From Alphaproteobacteria bacterium (GTDB lineage: Bacteria > Pseudomonadota > Alphaproteobacteria > RF32 > CAG-239), in assembly GCA_017964705.1 (NCBI GenBank), contig JAGCRL010000217.1:1-8361 (forward strand): a stretch of DNA of 8,361 bases. Direction: 5' to 3'. The notes under the pieces were generated by a model that worked only from the letters and a program-made list of their open reading frames with translations, did no database searches and was not told the origin of the DNA. How positions within the stretch are numbered: the stretch's first letter is position 1; each line of letters starts with the position of its first letter. A program made the position numbers and the translations under genes. Positions 5,959 through 8,361 of this stretch are shown one piece after another.

Positions 5959-7320
5959 TTAGGCAAAGTATTCACGCAGATAGGCTGGTAAATCGGCGGT
6001 GTTAACACGGATTTGTTCCATGGTATCACGATCACGCAAAGTTATGCTTTCCGGTTGTTGCTCTAAAGTTTCAAAATCTACCGTTAAACATAATGGAGTG
6101 CCGATTTCATCATGTCTTCTGTATGCTTTACCAATGTTACCGGTGTTTTCTAAGGCAACACGACCGAAACCTAATTTCATTAAATTCTTCTTTAATTCAT
6201 AACACTTGGCCATAATTTCCGGACTGTTCTTTTTTAACGGAACAATGGCAACTTTGATTGGGGCCAGATGCTTCTTTAGTTTTAAGACAATACGGCTGTT
6301 TCCGTTGCCTAAATCTTCTTCATTGTAGGCATCTACCAATATAGCCAACATACCACGATCAACCCCCATGGAAGGTTCTACAACGAAAGGAACAATCCAT
6401 TTGTTTGCTTCTTCATCTCTGATACACAATTTAGTGGTGGAATCGTGATTTTCATGACAATGAGCTTCTAGGCTGAATTCTTCTTGATTTTTGGTATGAT
6501 TTCCCAAATCATAATCACGACGGTTAGCAACACCTTCTAATTCATCAAAACCCCATGGAAATTTATATTCAATATCAGTACAGGCTTTGGCGTAATGTGC
6601 TAATTCATCAGGCTGTTGATCATAAATTTTTAGATTTTCAGGGTTGATGCCCTGATCATACCACCATTGAATACGATTTTGTTTCCACTCTTGGTGCCAT
6701 TTTTCATCTTCACCGGGTTTTACAAAAAATTCCAGTTCGGCTTGTTCAAATTCACGTACGCGAAAAATAAAGTTTTTGGGAGTGATTTCGTTTCTGAAAG
6801 ATTTACCGATTTGAGCGATACCAAAAGGTAATTTTCTGGAAGTGGCATCAATAACGTTTTTAAATTGGGTAAAAATAGCTTGAGCGGTTTCTGGCCTTAA
6901 ATAGGCAACGCTGTCTTCATCCACAACCGGACCTAATTGTGTTTTTAACATTAAATTAAACGGGCGAGGTTCGGTTAAATCGGTAGAACCGCAATTGGGA
7001 CAAACGCCATTGATTTGGTCTGCTCTGAAACGGCCTTTGCATTTTTTGCAATCTACCATGGGGTCTGAAAAAGTATCTTCATGGCCGGAATAATGCAAAA
7101 CTTTGCGGTTGGTAACGATGGCGGCATCAAGACCTTCCACATCATCACGTTCATATACCATGGCACGCCACCAAGATGCTTTGATGTTGTTTTTTAGCTC
7201 TACACCCAATGGACCATAATCATATAATCCTTGTAAGCCGCCATAGATATCTGAATTTTGAAAAATAAAACCGCGTCTTTTACATAAAGAAACAATCTGA
7301 TCCATTTGTGTTGCTGACAT
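5959..7320 (-). CDS. glyQS: Glycyl-tRNA synthetase, alpha2 (single-chain) type
   Basis: This 453-aa class II aminoacyl-tRNA synthetase charges tRNA-Gly with glycine using ATP. The N terminus ([20 protein letters not shown], residues 17-36) is the signature of the dimeric, eukaryote/Thermus-like GlyRS. The insertion carries a four-cysteine zinc knuckle (C91, C94, C107, C110). [10 protein letters not shown] (141-150), motif 2 (FRNEITP, 175-181, through [11 protein letters not shown], 189-199) and motif 3 (EPSMGVDR, 315-322) are all present. The anticodon-binding domain starts near 353 ([10 protein letters not shown]). No key residue is missing and the length is normal for the type. AAAGAGG (7334-7328) lies 7 nt before the ATG. 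The gene is first in a two-gene unit with the PHP phosphatase. Most proteobacteria instead use the unrelated two-subunit alpha2beta2 GlyQ/GlyS enzyme. Confidence 0.96.
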   Translation of the reverse strand: MSATQMDQIVSLCKRRGFIFQNSDIYGGLQGLYDYGPLGVELKNNIKASWWRAMVYERDDVEGLDAAIVTNRKVLHYSGHEDTFSDPMVDCKKCKGRFRADQINGVCPNCGSTDLTEPRPFNLMLKTQLGPVVDEDSVAYLRPETAQAIFTQFKNVIDATSRKLPFGIAQIGKSFRNEITPKNFIFRVREFEQAELEFFVKPGEDEKWHQEWKQNRIQWWYDQGINPENLKIYDQQPDELAHYAKACTDIEYKFPWGFDELEGVANRRDYDLGNHTKNQEEFSLEAHCHENHDSTTKLCIRDEEANKWIVPFVVEPSMGVDRGMLAILVDAYNEEDLGNGNSRIVLKLKKHLAPIKVAIVPLKKNSPEIMAKCYELKKNLMKLGFGRVALENTGNIGKAYRRHDEIGTPLCLTVDFETLEQQPESITLRDRDTMEQIRVNTADLPAYLREYFA

Positions 7321-7342
7321 TTTTTTACCTCTTTAGTTTGTA

Positions 7343-7377
7343 TTAACGAAAAACTAACCGGTATTTTATACTATACT
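7343..7377 (+). promoter_or_regulatory. Possible promoter of the ankyrin gene, overlapping the glyQS promoter
   Basis: TATACT occurs twice in tandem (7367-7372 and 7372-7377). TTAACG at 7343-7348 lies 18 bp before the first copy. The -35 match is poor. Because the boxes overlap the glyQS -10 region on the other strand, the two divergent genes could compete for polymerase. Confidence 0.35.
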
Positions 7378-7392
7378 TTTTAATAAATGCAA
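7365..7392 (-). promoter_or_regulatory. Promoter of glyQS
   Basis: On the minus strand TTGCAT (7392-7387), a 16-bp spacer and TATAAA (7370-7365) predict a start about 35-40 nt before the ATG at 7320. No T-box or other recognisable leader structure fits into such a short leader. Confidence 0.5.
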
Positions 7393-7410
7393 GTGCGGAG
7401 TTTTAAAAAG

Positions 7411-8361
7411 ATGAAGAAGTTTTTCGGATGGTTGCTTATATTATTAGTATTTGCAGTAATGGCATTTAAGATTTACTTGCATTTTTTTGTGCAACCAGTG
7501 AAAGTTGCGGAACCGATGGAAATTAATGAGACATTGGTTCCGGTATCAGCAACGGCAAGTGCAACAACGAAAGATGGCGATTTAGGGGTTTCTACTTTTA
7601 GTGCTCCGAAAGTAGAACAGGATGCTTGGGTTACGGCGCAGTTTTGGCAAAATGCTTCTGCTCAAGAGGTACGGCAAAAAATTTATGAGGGAGCAAGTGT
7701 GCTGGAAAGAAATTCTTATGGTGTTTCTATATTGATGTATGCGGCGAGTATTTCGCCTAACCCAGATGTGATTGATGTGTTGGTTGATGCAGGGGCTGTT
7801 ATGAGTGCACGTGATGAAAAAGGACAAACGGCATTGATGTATGCGGCAAGTTTTAATGCAAATCCGGAAGTGGTGCAACGATTGATTGAAAGAGGGGCGA
7901 AAGTAAATGTTTCTGATAAAAGAGGGTGGTCATCTTTAATGCACGCGGCATCGCGTAATCAAAATGCGGAAATTATTGATGTTTTGATAGAAAACGGCGC
8001 TGATGTAAACGAACGTGTTAAAGATGACAGACCTATTGACCATGCTTCTTTACCCCAACGGATGGTGATGTCGCTTAAAACAAGCTTAAATGTAACGCAA
8101 GAGTTTGTTGGTTCTTTGGCAAGTGTGCGCAGTAAAGAAGATGTTATAAAGGTATTTGATAAAAGTATTGATAAATTGGCAAATGATGTTTTGAATCCGG
8201 AAGAAGATATGACACCGCTGATGATTGCAGCAAGAGACTCTACTTCTCCGCAAGTTTTGCGTGCACTGCTAAGAGGTGGGGCAAAGGTTAAGCTTTATGA
8301 TACCAAAGGACAAACAGCTGTGGATTATGCGAAATCTAATGCTGCTATCGGAAATACAGAT
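7411..8361 (+). CDS. Membrane-anchored ankyrin-repeat protein, N-terminal 317 codons (runs off right edge)
   Basis: The frame is open from ATG 7411 to the last base, so the C terminus is outside the window. Residues 1-27 (MKKFFGW, then LLILLVFAVMAF, then KIYLHFF) form an uncleaved-looking signal anchor that would place the rest in the periplasm. A Thr/Ala/Ser-rich linker (about 40-66) follows. Then come a degenerate capping unit (67-100), three clear 34-residue ankyrin units (101-134, 135-168, 169-202), a broken unit (203-213), a helical insertion (about 214-262), one more full unit (263-296) and the start of another (297 on). The units carry the usual (T/S)xLMxAA helix start and GAxVN turn. 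Ankyrin repeats bind other proteins; no partner can be named. GGAG (7397-7400) is 10 nt before the ATG, a rather long spacing. It is divergent from glyQS. Confidence 0.85.
   Translation, partial: MKKFFGWLLILLVFAVMAFKIYLHFFVQPVKVAEPMEINETLVPVSATASATTKDGDLGVSTFSAPKVEQDAWVTAQFWQNASAQEVRQKIYEGASVLERNSYGVSILMYAASISPNPDVIDVLVDAGAVMSARDEKGQTALMYAASFNANPEVVQRLIERGAKVNVSDKRGWSSLMHAASRNQNAEIIDVLIENGADVNERVKDDRPIDHASLPQRMVMSLKTSLNVTQEFVGSLASVRSKEDVIKVFDKSIDKLANDVLNPEEDMTPLMIAARDSTSPQVLRALLRGGAKVKLYDTKGQTAVDYAKSNAAIGNTD
7711..8361 (+). repeat. 102-bp-periodic ankyrin-coding repeats
   Basis: Equivalent segments start at 7732 (TTGATGTATGCGGC), 7834 (the same 14 bases) and 7936 (TTAATGCACGCGGC), exactly 102 bp apart. 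A second phased pair lies at 8218 and 8320, again 102 bp apart. The two groups are 282 bp apart, which is not a multiple of 102, because a degraded unit and a non-repeat insertion (about 8017-8196) separate them. Units are 7711-7812, 7813-7914, 7915-8016, 8197-8298 and 8299 to the edge. Confidence 0.8.

Noticed and set aside
7582..7878. Antisense frame opposite the ankyrin gene
   Set aside because: It mirrors the repeat-coding strand; the plus-strand ankyrin units are unambiguous.
7711..8361. CRISPR array or satellite repeat
   Set aside because: The 102-bp period is protein-coding, in frame, and encodes ankyrin units; there are no spacers.

Overview
The window looks like chromosomal sequence from an AT-rich bacterium. 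The best guess is an uncultured, host-associated low-GC alphaproteobacterium. This rests on a DUF3772-type mechanosensitive channel, a family I know mainly from Alphaproteobacteria, on low-GC codon use, and on an exported ankyrin-repeat protein. The taxonomic call is inference. There are no tRNA or rRNA genes, CRISPR arrays, insertion sequences or phage genes.

Layout. (1) 1-795, minus: the N-terminal 265 codons of a polytopic GT39-type glycosyltransferase that runs off the left edge. (2) 796-1384: a divergent promoter region, an unrecognised 82-aa acidic helical protein on the plus strand, its terminator, and a 54-aa protein on the minus strand whose stop codon lies inside that terminator hairpin. 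(3) 1385-1615: a control region with a perfect 18-bp palindrome at the predicted transcription start of the 54-aa gene, plus a promoter facing right. (4) 1616-5100, plus: an apparent operon of an aspartate-semialdehyde dehydrogenase homologue that has lost its catalytic residues, followed by a DUF3772/MscS channel cut in two by one in-frame TAA. (5) 5108-7320, minus: a class II alpha2-type glycyl-tRNA synthetase followed after 5 nt by a PHP-family phosphoesterase of the histidinol-phosphatase type. (6) 7411-8361, plus: the N-terminal 317 codons of a membrane-anchored ankyrin-repeat protein with an exact 102-bp repeat period, transcribed divergently from glyQS and open at the right edge.

The most notable region is 1616-5100. 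An Asd-fold protein lacks the nucleotide-binding glycines, the catalytic cysteine and the catalytic histidine, yet its frame is intact and it is co-directional with the channel. The channel is split exactly between its periplasmic domain and its membrane domain, and a plausible Shine-Dalgarno plus GTG restart lies just past the stop. The protein products may therefore still be made as two chains. Two genes at the edges (1-795 and 7411-8361) are convincing although both are truncated by the window.
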